Shown: positions 35,180-46,704 of the stretch, piece by piece
Numbering within the stretch: position 1 is the first letter of the stretch
Layout of the letters: each line of letters opens with the position of its first letter
Source: Geosiphon pyriformis
Lineage: Eukaryota; Glomeromycota; Glomeromycetes; Archaeosporales; Geosiphonaceae
Direction: 5' to 3'
Length of the DNA stretch: 64,000 bases
NCBI GenBank assembly: GCA_016748015.1
Contig: JAAOMT010000128.1
Span: 1,394,607-1,458,606, forward strand
Notes under the pieces: model-generated
Database searches by the model: none
Told to the model about the DNA's origin: nothing
Seen by the model: only the letters and a program-made list of their open reading frames with translations
Made by a program: the position numbers and the translations under genes

Positions 35180-35680
35180 AATTTGTTGTTGTTGATGGTG
35201 GGCAGCTTGAACTTGTGCTACCTGATGGGTCAATGGTGACTGTAAGTTAGCTTGATGGGGAGAGATTTGTTGAATTGGTTGTCCCATGTACTGCCTCGGA
35301 GTTTGGACGTTAACATATTGAGGTTGAAGCTGTTGGGATGACTGTCCGACTTGTTGTGTTTGTTGTAGATGTGGTTGAATCGGAAGTGGGCTTTGCTGCT
35401 GCTGCTGTAATTGTACATGTTGTAGCTGTGTTTGTTGCATTTGGGCTTGTTGCTGTTGTTGAAGTTGCATTGACTGAGGTCCCAAGGCTGTATTTCCCGA
35501 AGTAGAACCACCACGACCACGCCCTCTTTGAGATTTTTTACCTCTACTAGAAGGTTGAGCGGGTCTTACTATGGCTTGAGGTTGTGATTCAACCATGTTT
35601 GAAGTGGCTTGAGTGGGAGACTCTTGTGGAGGAACACCAGGAGCAGACAGATTATTGGTATTAACAGATTGTTGAGACAT
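33724..35680 (-). CDS. TAF12: TFIID/SAGA subunit TAF12 (histone-fold protein with polyglutamine N-terminus)
   Basis: Four exons on the minus strand: 35,680-34,310, 34,229-34,115, 34,042-33,870 and 33,792-33,724. They join in frame to 575 residues. The N-terminal ~430 residues are Gln/Pro/Ser-rich with an RGKKSQRGRGRGG patch (about residues 45-57) and a polyglutamine run of about 37. The C-terminal histone fold spans SRKIQELVGEIDPNERVHPD, then LLEIADEFIESV, then KQIDVKDIQLYLEKNYNIRI and PGF, matching TAF12. TAF12 pairs with TAF4 in TFIID and with Ada1 in SAGA, in the nucleus. The last exon adds a basic end (GLSKKRPREE) that looks like a nuclear signal. If intron 3 is retained, the protein ends five residues later at 33,855 instead. 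I prefer the spliced form because phase and splice sites fit. Confidence 0.92.
35072..35187 (-). repeat. CAG/CAA trinucleotide tract encoding polyglutamine
   Basis: About 37 consecutive Gln codons of TAF12 (near residues 165-202), mostly alternating CAA and CAG on the coding strand. Mixed codons reduce slippage. The opposite-strand Val/Ala frame is a shadow. Confidence 0.93.
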
Positions 35681-38370
35681 TGTAAGATTCTTAAAATTAT
35701 AAAAACAAAGGTCCAAAGTCAAAGGACACGATATCTCAGATATTGGATCATGCCACCAAGTGATGTGGTCCCGTGAAAATCTCTAAAATATCATTTGGTT
35801 TTTTAATTGGTTAAAAATTAAGTTGGTAAAATAAATAATTTTACTAATTATTAGCCAATTTTTTTTTAATTATATTATTATTATATTAAAAATAAAATAT
35901 CAAATATAACAAATAATTATTATATATGTAAGTTGTAATTAATTGTATTTATATTATTATTAATTCTATTATAATAAAATTTATTATTTTTAAATTAATT
36001 TTGTTAATATTATTATTTGTTACTTATACATATTTATAATATAATATACAATTAAAACCAATATTAAATAAATACCAAATAATAAAATTATTTAATTAAA
36101 ATATAATATTATTTATTTTAAAAAAACTATTTTTAACAATATTATTTTGTATAAATTACAAATTAATTTGTATTTATATTTAATTTTTATAATTATTTAA
36201 TTTTGTTATAATATTATAAATTATTTAATTTTAATAATATTAACATGTCTAATTACATATAAAAAGTACATAATTTAAAGTATTTTTTGTATTGTATTAG
36301 ATAATAAAATAATATATTAAATAAATATTAAAAAAATTGTTTTTATATTATTTTTAATGATTAATATAGATTAATATTTTTATGTAAATTTATTTTAATA
36401 TATAATATTTATTATATATTTTTATGTTTTAACTTTTTTTTGTTGTTTTAATTATTTACTAATTTAATTTTTTGTTTATTTTGTATTTTATTTTATTTAA
36501 ATAAGTATTTTAATATTATTTTTTTATTTATTTATTTATTTAATATATAAATTTAATCACTATTTAATACAATATATTATTATAAAAATGTTTTTTTAGT
36601 ATATTAATTATTAATATTTTTGGTTTAATTGTGATTAATTTCTTAAAAATTTTTTAATTTTGGTTTTATAATAATACTAATATTATAATAAAAACTTTTT
36701 ATTAATATAAACTTTTTTTTAAATTCTGGTTATTGTTGTATATTTATGTGTTTTTTTTAAAAGTTAATCTAAAATTCATTTATTATTGTTGAAATTTTTT
36801 TTAAACATATTTTTGCAATTGTTAAAAGTGTTTTTTTAATTTAAAAATACAAAATATTAATAATATTTTAGTATTTTTTCTAATTTTAACAATAAAGTTT
36901 TGAATAATTAATAATAATATAAATAAATTTAATCAAAAATTATTTTTTTACAAGATTTAGCTAATAAATAACAGTTTTATTTAATAAATAATTACAAATA
37001 ATTTTAAAAATAATTAATATAGAACATAAAAAATATTTTTTTTTAATATTAAAACTATTATATATATATATTTATAGTTTTATAAAAAAACATATTATAT
37101 TTTTATTTTTATTTTAAATAATATTTACTACTATTATACTATAATATTTGTTGCTATTATAAAATAATTATTAATATTATTTTGTAATTATTATTATGTA
37201 AATTGTTATTATTTTAAGATTTATTATTATGTTATATTATGATTAAATAATTTTTATTAAATTCTTAAATTATAATAATATTAACATAATAATTTAAATT
37301 AAATATAATTTATATATCTTTTATATATAATTAAATATAATGTTAATTTATATTAAATCTATAAAAAAAAACTTATTCTAAAAAAATATTTTATATATTA
37401 TTATAATTAAAAAACTATTATTTATAATATTATTATTTAATTACATAACAATTTATATTTAATACTATTTGGCTAATATTTTTAGAAAACAATTAATTAA
37501 AAATATTAAAAGTATTATTAAAATTTTCTATAAGATTAATTTTAATATTGATTTTAATTAAAACTTTACTTAAAGTTTTACCAAAAACAGATATTTTACT
37601 TTAAATAATAATAATTATATTTTTAAATATCTTATATAAAATAGAAAAAATATTTAACAAAGTAATAATTAATATAGAACTAATTAGTTTATAATAAACT
37701 TAATTAATAAAATTAAAACATTTAACTTAAATTTTAAAACAGTCAAATAAAAACTGACCAAAAAATTAACAATAATAGCAATAATAAAAAAAATCAACAA
37801 AACCATAACATAAAATTTAGTTTTAATAAAACATAATTTAAAAGTTTTAAAAAAAGCAGTTAATTAAAATAAAAACTTAAAAAAAAAATATTATTATTAT
37901 TTTATAATCTAAAACCAAATAACTAAAATTTTAATATTTAAAATACTATTAATATTCAAATATTTTTTACCAGATACAATATTTTCTTAAAATATTAATT
38001 CTAATAACAACAATATTTAAATTGTGTTTAAAACCAAAAATAACAATTATTATTTAATAAAAATAAAACATATATAATTATTAACTTAAAAAACTAGTTA
38101 ATTAGTTTTAAAGATTGAATAGCCAAAATAAAATTCAATATTGTGTTTGTTTACTAAAATTAATTAATTTGTTAAAATAATAGTACCTATATTAAAAAAC
38201 TTAAAATAAACAATAATATATTTTTTTTTAATATTTAATGAGTAAGATCCAAATACTATCTAACATAATATATTAGACTAAGTAATCCAAATTAGGTGCA
38301 AATTATGCACTTTCTACATGTAACCAGTCACTTGGACTAATCAGAGCAATATTATAGAACTATTTAACAA
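35681..38370. other. AT-rich gene-free stretch upstream of TAF12
   Basis: The first ~100 bp are the probable TAF12 promoter and 5' UTR. From about 35,780 the sequence is almost purely A/T with no supported gene. It may include fully decayed LINE sequence continuing from 38,371. Confidence 0.65.
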
Positions 38371-40300
38371 ACATTATATTATCAATACCAAAAAAAAACT
38401 GCAAGACTTGCAAAAACCAAAACTAACACCATATATTTTTACAATACCAAGTAATTTAACAATACTATTAGAAAGTAATAACAAAAGCCCATAAGTTTCT
38501 AAAAGCACTAAATCATTATTTATAATTAAATCACTCTTTTTTATAATCACTTTAAACCTAGTTTTTACTATTCATATCTCTATTTAATGAGCCACTTTCA
38601 AGTCTCTTATCAGATTAATGATTAACTTGCTAGCAATTTTAGCACAGCCAAAAACAAACAAAGCTTCTAAATACCAATTCCTAAAAACAAAGTCTTTACA
38701 CAAAACTATATATATCTTAAAGTTTGAAGCATATATGGAAAGCATTTGCATAACACGAAATAATAACAAACTTATTTCCAATATAGAGATCTACTAAATC
38801 AAATATGAATTAAGCAAGTTTTTATAAACAGCAAAGTTTATTACACATGTAAACAAATAATTAGAAAGTTTTATCTTTCTGTAATGAAAACACAACACAC
38901 TAAGGTAAGCTTTATTATACAAATGTTTTCTAATAATAATTAACAAATGACAATACAAAGCTTTTATAAAATACAAGTGCAGATTAGTAGTAGATTTATT
39001 TGTAAAACCAGATGTCATATATAAGTTAGAGTGCCAAACTAAAGAAATCTGATTCCAATTCACATTTTCAATCATATTTGTACTAATAACATTAAACCCA
39101 AATCTAAACTTCTAATGAGCTCAATGAATAGTCCTAAAAACACTGTAAGTAAAATAACAAATATTTCCAAACACCTTCACTTTACCAGCTTTAATATAAT
39201 TCTCTTTAATAAGAACAAGAAATACAAAATTTGAACATAAAGCTAAGTCAGCCAGCTTGTTGACATATTTATTATCAGATATACCTGAGTGGCCCTTAAT
39301 CTTAAACTAAAATATATTAAATCTTTTGTTTTTAATAGAATTCATTATACTATACTTTTTCATTTAATATCAATTATAGAAATCCAGCAGAGCCAATTTT
39401 GATTCAACAGCACAAGCATTTAGAGCAGTATGACTGTTTAAATGCATTATAATACTACTATTGGTTGGGACATATTCTAAAGCTAAGGCAATAGCCTGTA
39501 ATTTAATTATCATGAAAAAAACCAATTCACTAATATTCAGATTTAAATTTGCAAAAAATACAGCCACATCACACTTTATCTTATGCATTTTTAAGTTCTT
39601 AAGTAAACCATTTATGTAAACATTAATAACATTCAAATTAGTATTAAAAAAATACTGCTGCATTAAAGAAAAACTACCAGAACTGAAAACACTCAAAAGC
39701 TGAAAGCTGTTAGTAAAAGACTGCAAAACAAAACTGCAAAGAGAGTTGACCAAATATTTGTATGCCAATCTGAACACAGAGACTGAACCTCTAGGATTGA
39801 GTCTCTTTCAACAAAAAAAGCTTTTTTAATTGAAAATTAATCTCTTTTTATTGTATAATTAGTCAACAAAAACAATACTAAACTTTTTAAACAATTTGAA
39901 AACATTATAGAATACTGAATTCCTTAAAACAGAAGACATTAAAGTGCTTTTTGAATACCAAAATGCAGAAAAAAGATTATTGTTAAAAGACATATTATAA
40001 TTCAGAAAAATTTTTACTTTACCAGTCAGGAAGTTGTTAACTGGACTGATTTTCAACCTAATAAAAATCCACAAAAGATGCACTGAAAACTAACTTGAAA
40101 TTTGCAAATCCAAAGACATATGGCTAAACAAATGACCAAAAATTTCATCAGTATTTAAAAAACAGAGCACTAAAGCTGACTTACTCTCTGTTTGTATCTG
40201 TTTAAAAGATTTTAAACCATACAAAAATAAGTGGTAAAGGGTTTCATTGAGAAAGTCTCTGAACAGACTAGTCTTTATTCTCAATTTTTTCTTGATTAGT
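38371..40300 (-). pseudogene. LINE ORF2 C-terminal part with RNase H domain (decayed)
   Basis: Read leftward: the region before RNase H (40,284-39,859) with ISPVNNFLTGK and SKSTLMSSVLRNS-like pieces. RNase H follows at 39,777-39,280, with LQAIALALEYVPTNSS then IMHLNSHTALNACAVES, where TDS-type residues have become LNS, and KIKGHSGISDNKYVNKLADL. The C-terminal tail includes ENVNWNQISLVWHSNLYMTS, FTNKSTTNLHLYFIKALYCH and LCKDFVFRNWYLEALFVFG (39,075-38,584). I recognise this as the 3' end of the Rhizophagus-type LINE ORF2. Fingers-palm RT motifs are absent, so it is 5' truncated. Numerous stops. Confidence 0.78.
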
Positions 40301-40993
40301 GTATTCTATTTATTACATACATTCTTGAAGACAAAACTAAATTGGGTTCTATAACTAATAATAAGATGCAAAATTGTTGAAACCAAATAAAGAAACTATT
40401 TATCCAAAATAGTTTTTTTAAAACCAAACAATAATATATTACTAAATATTTATAATTATAATAAAACTTTGAAAATTTTATTATAAATACTAAAAACTAT
40501 TTTAAAATTGTACACAAATATATTTAAAAACATATTATATAAAATAATAACAAAAAAAAATTTCAAAAATTATTAAAAATTTGGCTATTTTAAAAATAAA
40601 AAAATTAAACCAACAAGTTCAATTTAAAATATAGTATTTAAAAAATCTTAAAAAGCAAACTTTATACAAAAAAGCTTAATATTGTTTTTAAACACAAATT
40701 TAATATTAATAAAACTATAAACTAAAATATAGTTTTAATAAAAACTATTTAATTTAAAAAAAAAAACAAAAAAATTTTGAAAAAATATTTTAGTATTTTA
40801 TTTTTTTCTAGTTATTTCTTTTAATATATTTTTATTTATAGAACTAAATATAATGGTAAAAAAACTTTTTTTCTTTTATGTCTATAATTTCTTAAAGAAT
40901 AATTTTTATAAAAAAAGTTTTTTGGTTTTTTTGTTTTTATATTTTATAATTTTCTAAGAAACAAACCTTTTTGTTGTTGAATTAACTGCCATT
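40301..40993. other. AT-rich spacer between two LINE fragments
   Basis: Mostly A/T with short poly-A and poly-T runs. It separates a minus-strand LINE 3' part from a plus-strand LINE 5' part. It could be 5' UTR or older decay. No gene is seen. Confidence 0.6.
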
Positions 40994-42840
40994 ATGAGTA
41001 GTTTTGCAGCTAAAAAAAACCAATCCGAATTTTGGCTTTTGGTTCAGTTAGTAAGAGTTTAGCACAGAAGCAAAAAGCTTTTTTTAACAAAGTAAAACAT
41101 TCAGATGCTGAAGTAAATTTAAGTTTTACTGGTTTAGAGCATGTTGTTGGTCAGTTTGCTAAAATAAACACAAATAAAAATACTTCTAAAGTGGTCTTTT
41201 TGGATGGTAATATTAGTTATAAAGAAAGTAGTAAAAAGAAAAAGTGGTTCAATTCTAAAACAAATACTCTTAAAGTTAAGCAAGTTAATACTAATACTGT
41301 TTTTGGTTCTCTAATTAATTCTTTTAACTTTAACATAGATAATGATAAGATTTTTTTCTTTTTTATTTACCTATTTCTTTGAACAGAAAATGAATTGATT
41401 TCAAAATAACTAAGATTTAAGTGAAAGTTTCTGTTAGGAAGTCTTTTGTCTTGAACATTAATCTCTTAATCATAGATAGTAAATTAATAAATGTAAAAAC
41501 TCAAATAGTCAAAAAACTTTTTTTATCAATCAATAATTTTGGAAGGACTATTATCTTCTTAAAATTTGAAGAAATCATCTGATTAATATTTATATTTGAA
41601 GATAGTATAAATAAGATCATATTATTGGCTAAAGATAAGAGAATTATCATAAACAATAATGTCAAAAGACAAGAATTTTGTTTAGATCAAACTATAATCA
41701 TTAAAAAAATTTTTATAGATATACCAAAAAAATTGATTATTGCCACAGTATCTAAATTTGGCCAAATTAAATTGATCCAAGTGTGACTAATTGGGTTATG
41801 TCAAAAAATTGTGATAAAATTCATTAAATTAGAGCAAGCTAATCAGTTGGCAGCCAGATGGTTATTCTTAATAGGTAAAAATTCTGTACATATGGCCAAA
41901 ATTATAAAAAATTGTGAAACTTGAATGTTAAGAAATTATTTCAGTGTGTTTTTGTTTACTTTGTCAGTAAAAACAACTGTTTATAATTTTCATGCTCTTT
42001 TAAAGAGAGCTAATAAAAAAACATATGTTATTAATTGGTTATTTAAAACTGGTAATAGGATTTGTTATGCTATAGTTGGTTTTGGTTCAAATGATAATCT
42101 AAATTTTGTATTTTGCACAGAACCAATTTTTGGTGATATTAAACTTTTTTGGACTAAATTGGATCTAATTAGGTATAAAAAGTGTGGTTTTTTGGACATT
42201 CTGCTATAAAATATGATGTATTTAATGTATTTACTTGTTTAGCTTCTAAGACATATAAAAAAGTTGTATTATGATTAGTTGGCCAAGCTATATACTAAAA
42301 AAAATATTTTCATCTCATATTCTGCTACCTTTGGTGGCAAATCTTGGACTTAAATAGTTTTGTTAATTTCTGTTTCAGATGATGTTTTTTCTGGTTCTGG
42401 TTTTGGCTTTCTTTTTTTTGGTGGTTTTTATGTTGTTGATGCTCTTTTATTTTTATATAATGTTTTGTTTATTGAAGCTTATTTGAATTCTCTAAAATGT
42501 TTGTTGGAATTGTTGGCTGACCAAATTTCTGAAATTCTATGCAAGTTAAGTAACATAGAATTGATTTTTTTGGTCTTTGCTTCTTAATCTTTGATTCTAA
42601 TTTCTTCTTTGGTATTAGACTTTATTTTAAATTTGAGTATGATAATAAATATCTCACAGATTTTGCTTCTTTTTTTTTCTTTTATGGTATTTGATGCTTC
42701 AGTTTTAAGTTTAAACAGTTCTAAAATTTTGACAACCAAAGTTGGTAGTCTAAAATTAAAACTCATGTTTGAAAGTACAATTGGTTTAGTTTTGGCTAAG
42801 TTGAATTAAATGATTGCAAGTTTGAGTTCCTTAGCAATAC
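40994..42840 (+). pseudogene. LINE ORF1 (decayed), plus strand
   Basis: An ATG at 40,994 (MSSFAAKKNQ) starts a frame that shifts near 41,040. Recognisable ORF1 pieces follow: KQKAFFNKVKHSDAEV, GLEHVVGQFAKINT, IGKNSVHMAKI, FSVFLFTLSVKTTVYN, RICYAIVGF, FCTEPIFGDIKLFWTKLDLI (41,925-42,209) and, near the end, LNSLKCLLELLADQISEILC and SSKILTTKVGSL. These match the LINE ORF1 family of Rhizophagus, in a variant different from 22,801-24,660. The zinc-knuckle region (RYKKCGFLDIL) is damaged. Stops and frameshifts throughout. Confidence 0.78.
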
Positions 42841-42849
42841 TTGTATCTT

Positions 42850-43099
42850 AATAACCAATTTTATTTGAAAATTTGCAATGTATAATATAAAAAAATTAAA
42901 TAATGTTGCTAAATAGGAAGATATCATTAGGTAATATATTAATTTTGGCAATTTGGTTTTAATAATTACTGAAACTTAACAAATTAAGTCTTGAATTAAA
43001 GCCAAATTTCCAGATTTAAAGATTTTTATTTTCAGTTTAAATTTTGGTTACTTGAGCTCAGAAGTGGCCATAATTATAAACAATAATCTTGCTCAACAT
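42850..43099 (+). pseudogene. LINE ORF2 start (endonuclease domain), interrupted by the E5 LTR
   Basis: Decayed EEP-type endonuclease sequence. The clearest part is the end, KIFIFSLNFGYLSSEVAII then INNNLAQH at 43,018-43,098, where the E5 LTR begins. E3 interrupts the same domain of the left LINE, roughly 30 codons earlier. Confidence 0.65.
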
Positions 43100-43964
43100 T
43101 GTTACAGGTGATTATTTGGGGTCTTAAAGCAAATAACAAACTCGTAACGTGGTGCTCAATTAATATAATGCTGTTGGTTTCTGAAAATTAGCTGTATCTA
43201 AAAATTTTCATGATCTGAAGGTTTTTGTTGAGTCTTTTGTATAATAAACAAAGATTCAATAGTTGTTTTTCTATTACTTCCCAAAATCACAATTCTGTCG
43301 AATTTCTTTCTCAGCATGATGACTGGTAATTCTTCTGATAAGCTATTCTTAAATCTATGAGTTCTCTACTCTTGTTTTATGAGTCTTTTACTAATCCCTA
43401 TAATGTTTGTAACTCAGCATTTTTTAATTCTTAATCAATTAGTAAAACAAAAAGAAATAACAAAAGAAAATAAAAAAAAATAAAAGAAAATAAAGAAATA
43501 AGCCAAGACAATTACAAGTTAGTATTCTGTCAATAGCTGTGATCAAGAGCTATTGTTCCAGTGAATTTAAGTATTGATTACTATCAACATGAAGAGTTGA
43601 TAATGAAAAGTAGATTTAAGATAGTAAATAAGTTTTTATTGATATTTGTGATATAAAAAGTTGTTTAGATCAAATCTAAACTCAGAAGTCTGTTTTTTTT
43701 TCTTCTAATGCTACCATTATATATACATAATTAAGATTCTTTAATTCCTTGATTTTTCACACCAAGAATTCTGGAATTTCTGGAATCTTGCAATTCCTCT
43801 TGAAAAGAATTCTGGAATTTTGTAATTTCTTGTTTAAGAATTCTGAAATTCCTGGAATCCTGCAATTTCTCTTAAGAGAAATCCTGAAATTCCACATTTA
43901 CTATGGCTACTTCTGATTGGTTAATTTTATATGCTAATATACTTTTTATATTTTATGAGTAACA
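43100..43964 (-). repeat. E5 3' LTR (family A, 865 bp)
   Basis: TGTTAC...GTAACA ends, with a polypurine tract at 43,965-43,980. The U3 repeat block lies near 43,755-43,900 and the TATATATA box near 43,720-43,727. It interrupts LINE ORF2. Confidence 0.9.
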
Positions 43965-43978
43965 TTATTCCCTCCTTT

Positions 43979-44542
43979 TTAATATTGAGCTCTGTCAAAA
44001 TCTTCTAATTCTAATTTTTTGTTTTTAAGTATTTCTTGAACCTCTTTTTCAAGAATTACTTGTGTTATCTTGTTTTGTAATTTCTTAAATTGGGCATTGG
44101 TTATTTTTCCCATTTGGTTAATGGTAATAGAATCTATTGTTGGATTGAGTAAGATCTCTGGTCAGTCTTGAAATCCAGTATGTAGCCAATAAATGGCTCT
44201 TGCTTATGTGGTCAAATTGTTTTTCTTTACAAATTGTTCTAGTTGTTGCAGTATTGTTGTGTCAAATAATCATTTTGTTTTATCTGTATATAAATTCTGA
44301 ATATTTAAGTGTTGTCCCAAGTAAAAATAACAAAAGTTTGTTGGAATTTGTTGTATCCACCAATTCCAAGTTTCTATAGTCAACTTTTGATATTGTGTGA
44401 CTTTTGGTTGTGCTTCTATTACTAATTTTACCTTTGTAATTATTTTGTCAATAGTGTTTTCTGTTTTTTTCCGTATTTTATCTTATGGTCTCTTTTTGGT
44501 GTTTTTATATCTGATGATTTGTTGATTAATTGTAATTTCCAT
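43979..44542 (-). pseudogene. Family-A third ORF (E5 copy), unknown function
   Basis: ATG (MEITINQQ) to TAA, 564 bp, the same length as the E1 and E6 copies. It conserves ETWNWWIQQIP, CYFYLGQHLNIQNLY, ILQQLEQFVKKNNL, PEILLNPTID and a C-terminal KEVQEILKNKKLELEDF. Internal stops occur near 44,460, 44,265, 44,205 and 44,165, at positions that read Gln, Arg or Trp elsewhere. Confidence 0.72.
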
Positions 44543-44649
44543 CTTTTGTTGTTGGATTATTTGAAAGAGTTGTTGTGCTAATAAGTGGATGTTACTGGTA
44601 ATTTTTATTTCTGCTGTCTTTTGTTACATATATTGTGTCTTTATATATA

Positions 44650-45687
44650 TTCTTTTGGTTGTTTAATTTGATGTGTTTGGTTTAATAATTATAATTGGTT
44701 CCAGATTTCATGGAATCTTATTTGGTTAGACTAGTATTCTCTGTACTCTCAGTTGTAGAATATTATTGGTGGATGTTGATACTATATTTTGATATAGTTT
44801 CAGTTGATTTCTATGTGCTGCTTTGGTTAAGATTTTGTTGTTTTATCTTAATTTATAAGCTTTATTTCCTAGAATTTCTTTTATGTGAAATAGTTCATCT
44901 CATTTGGGGTCAAATTTTTCACTCCATTGTTTTTCTGCTTTGGTACAATGTAAGAATACTTTGTCTCTAATCTTAAATTCAACTGGTTTATCTGGCAGCT
45001 GGTTATTATGTCTTTCTTTTTGTTTTTCTTGTGACTTTTGGATGTTATTAGCTGCTTTTTGTCATTTGTTTTCTAGTGTTTTCATTAAGTTATATGTTCT
45101 TCTTAACAATGTTCTTTAGAAATTTTCTTTTGTTATTGGTTCTGTTAAATATGGTTTGACTTTTATCTCAACTGGTAATGTTGCTGTTCTACTGTATACT
45201 AATTCAAATAGTATTGCTTGTGTAGTGTCTTGCTTTATTGTTCAATAAGCAAATAATACTAATGGTATGAACAAATCCCATTTATTCTGGTTTTTTTGGC
45301 TGATCTTGGCTATTGCTTCACACAATGTTCTGTTGAATCTTTCAACTAACTCATTTGTTTGTGAATAGTATGATAATGATAATAGTCTTCCTATTCCAAA
45401 TTTTTGACTTAATTCTGCTAATGTTCTATTTATAAAATGAGTTTTTTGGTCAAATAATAATTCTTTTGGACATTCATGTTGACAAATTAGATTTTGATGA
45501 ATGAATTCAGCAATAGATTCTACATCTGCTCTTTGAATGGCTTTTGCTTCTGGCCATTTTGTAAGATAGTTTATAGCTACTGCAATATATCTGTTGTTTT
45601 TACTGGTAATTGTTAGTGGTCTGACTAAGTCAATTCTAATGTGATCAAATGGTTGTCCTACTTTGATTGGTCTCAATGGTTCATTGA
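44650..45687 (-). pseudogene. E5 integrase core and C-terminal domain
   Basis: The core 45,676-45,242 keeps the first Asp (RIDLVRPLTI), the second Asp (LLFDQKTHF) and the Glu (NELVERFNRTL), and is open for 144 residues. The GPY/F region (44,990-44,700) is more decayed. E4 interrupts just upstream of the core; the zinc domain resumes at 55,443. Confidence 0.88.
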
Positions 45688-46659
45688 TGTTACCAGTAAA
45701 ATTTTAGCTATTAATTAGCATGAAATTACTCTTATAATTCTTATTATTAATTAGCATACATTATTATTAATTCGATTATCACTTATTATTTAATCAAATT
45801 ATCAAATATCATTACTCAATCAATAATCCGATTTGTACTCTAGAAATTAAGATAATCAAATTACACAATACCCTGAACCTTTTAACATAGTCAAAATTCG
45901 CCGAAATTAATGAAAATTTGCCGAAATAATCAATAGTTCAGTGAAATAACTTGTAAATTCACCAAAATATATTTTTAGTTTACCCAAAGTATAGCAAAGA
46001 GAAAAGTGCAAGTTTAAAGACTAGTACTACAACAAGTTGTATAAAAGAAAAGCTTTTCTCTTCAAGGAAATGTATCTTTTCATAGTACTTTACCATAGTA
46101 TTTTACTTTAGATATCTTAATTGAAACAAATCATCTTTTACAAAATCAAATAAAAATTAAATATTTAAAAACCAAATTCTTAAATTATTACACTTGAAAT
46201 TTCCTCAACACAACTAACGTTTTGAAATTGATTAGCTACCAATTTCAATAAACTGTTAGTGACTCCAGGCCTGAATAGAAAACGTTTTCCTTGATAAAAT
46301 CCTATTTCTTTTACAATTTTTTTATTTTTCTTTTATTTTCTTATTACAAATTATTAGGGTAGCCTACAGACAAGATTTCTGTAGAAGAGTTGACTTTCAC
46401 AGCAAAGTAACTACACATTTTAGTGAGCTTCCAGACAAGCAATTCCTGGGAAAGAGTTGATGTTTACTACAATGTAACTACATAAAGTAACTGGCAAGAA
46501 ATTGGCCATTCCACTTATAAGCCCAGCAATTCAAATTATAGGAGATAATTTGAAGATAAATTCAGTTACTGGAGGTTCAACTACTTCTAGAAAACATGAA
46601 TTTGCAACCAACAGACATTTACAACATTCAAAAAAAGAGACCAAAAACCTCTGGTAATA
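45688..46659 (+). repeat. E4 5' LTR (family B, 972 bp)
   Basis: TGTTAC to GTAATA (decayed GTAACA). TATAAAAG lies at 46,040-46,047. It pairs with 54,471-55,442; in the first ~330 bp all differences are transitions by eye. Confidence 0.94.
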
Positions 46660-46674
46660 TTTGGTACTCTCCTA
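46660..46674 (+). other. E4 primer binding site
   Basis: TTTGGTACTCTCCTA, equal to the E2 site TTTGGTGCTCTC with a G-to-A change. It lies directly after the 5' LTR. Confidence 0.7.
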
Positions 46675-46704
46675 TAGAAATAACACAGTAACAACAAATT
46701 CAAA

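Noticed and set aside
34996-35250. Antisense Val/Ala-repeat frame
   Set aside because: Reverse reading of the TAF12 CAG/CAA tract.
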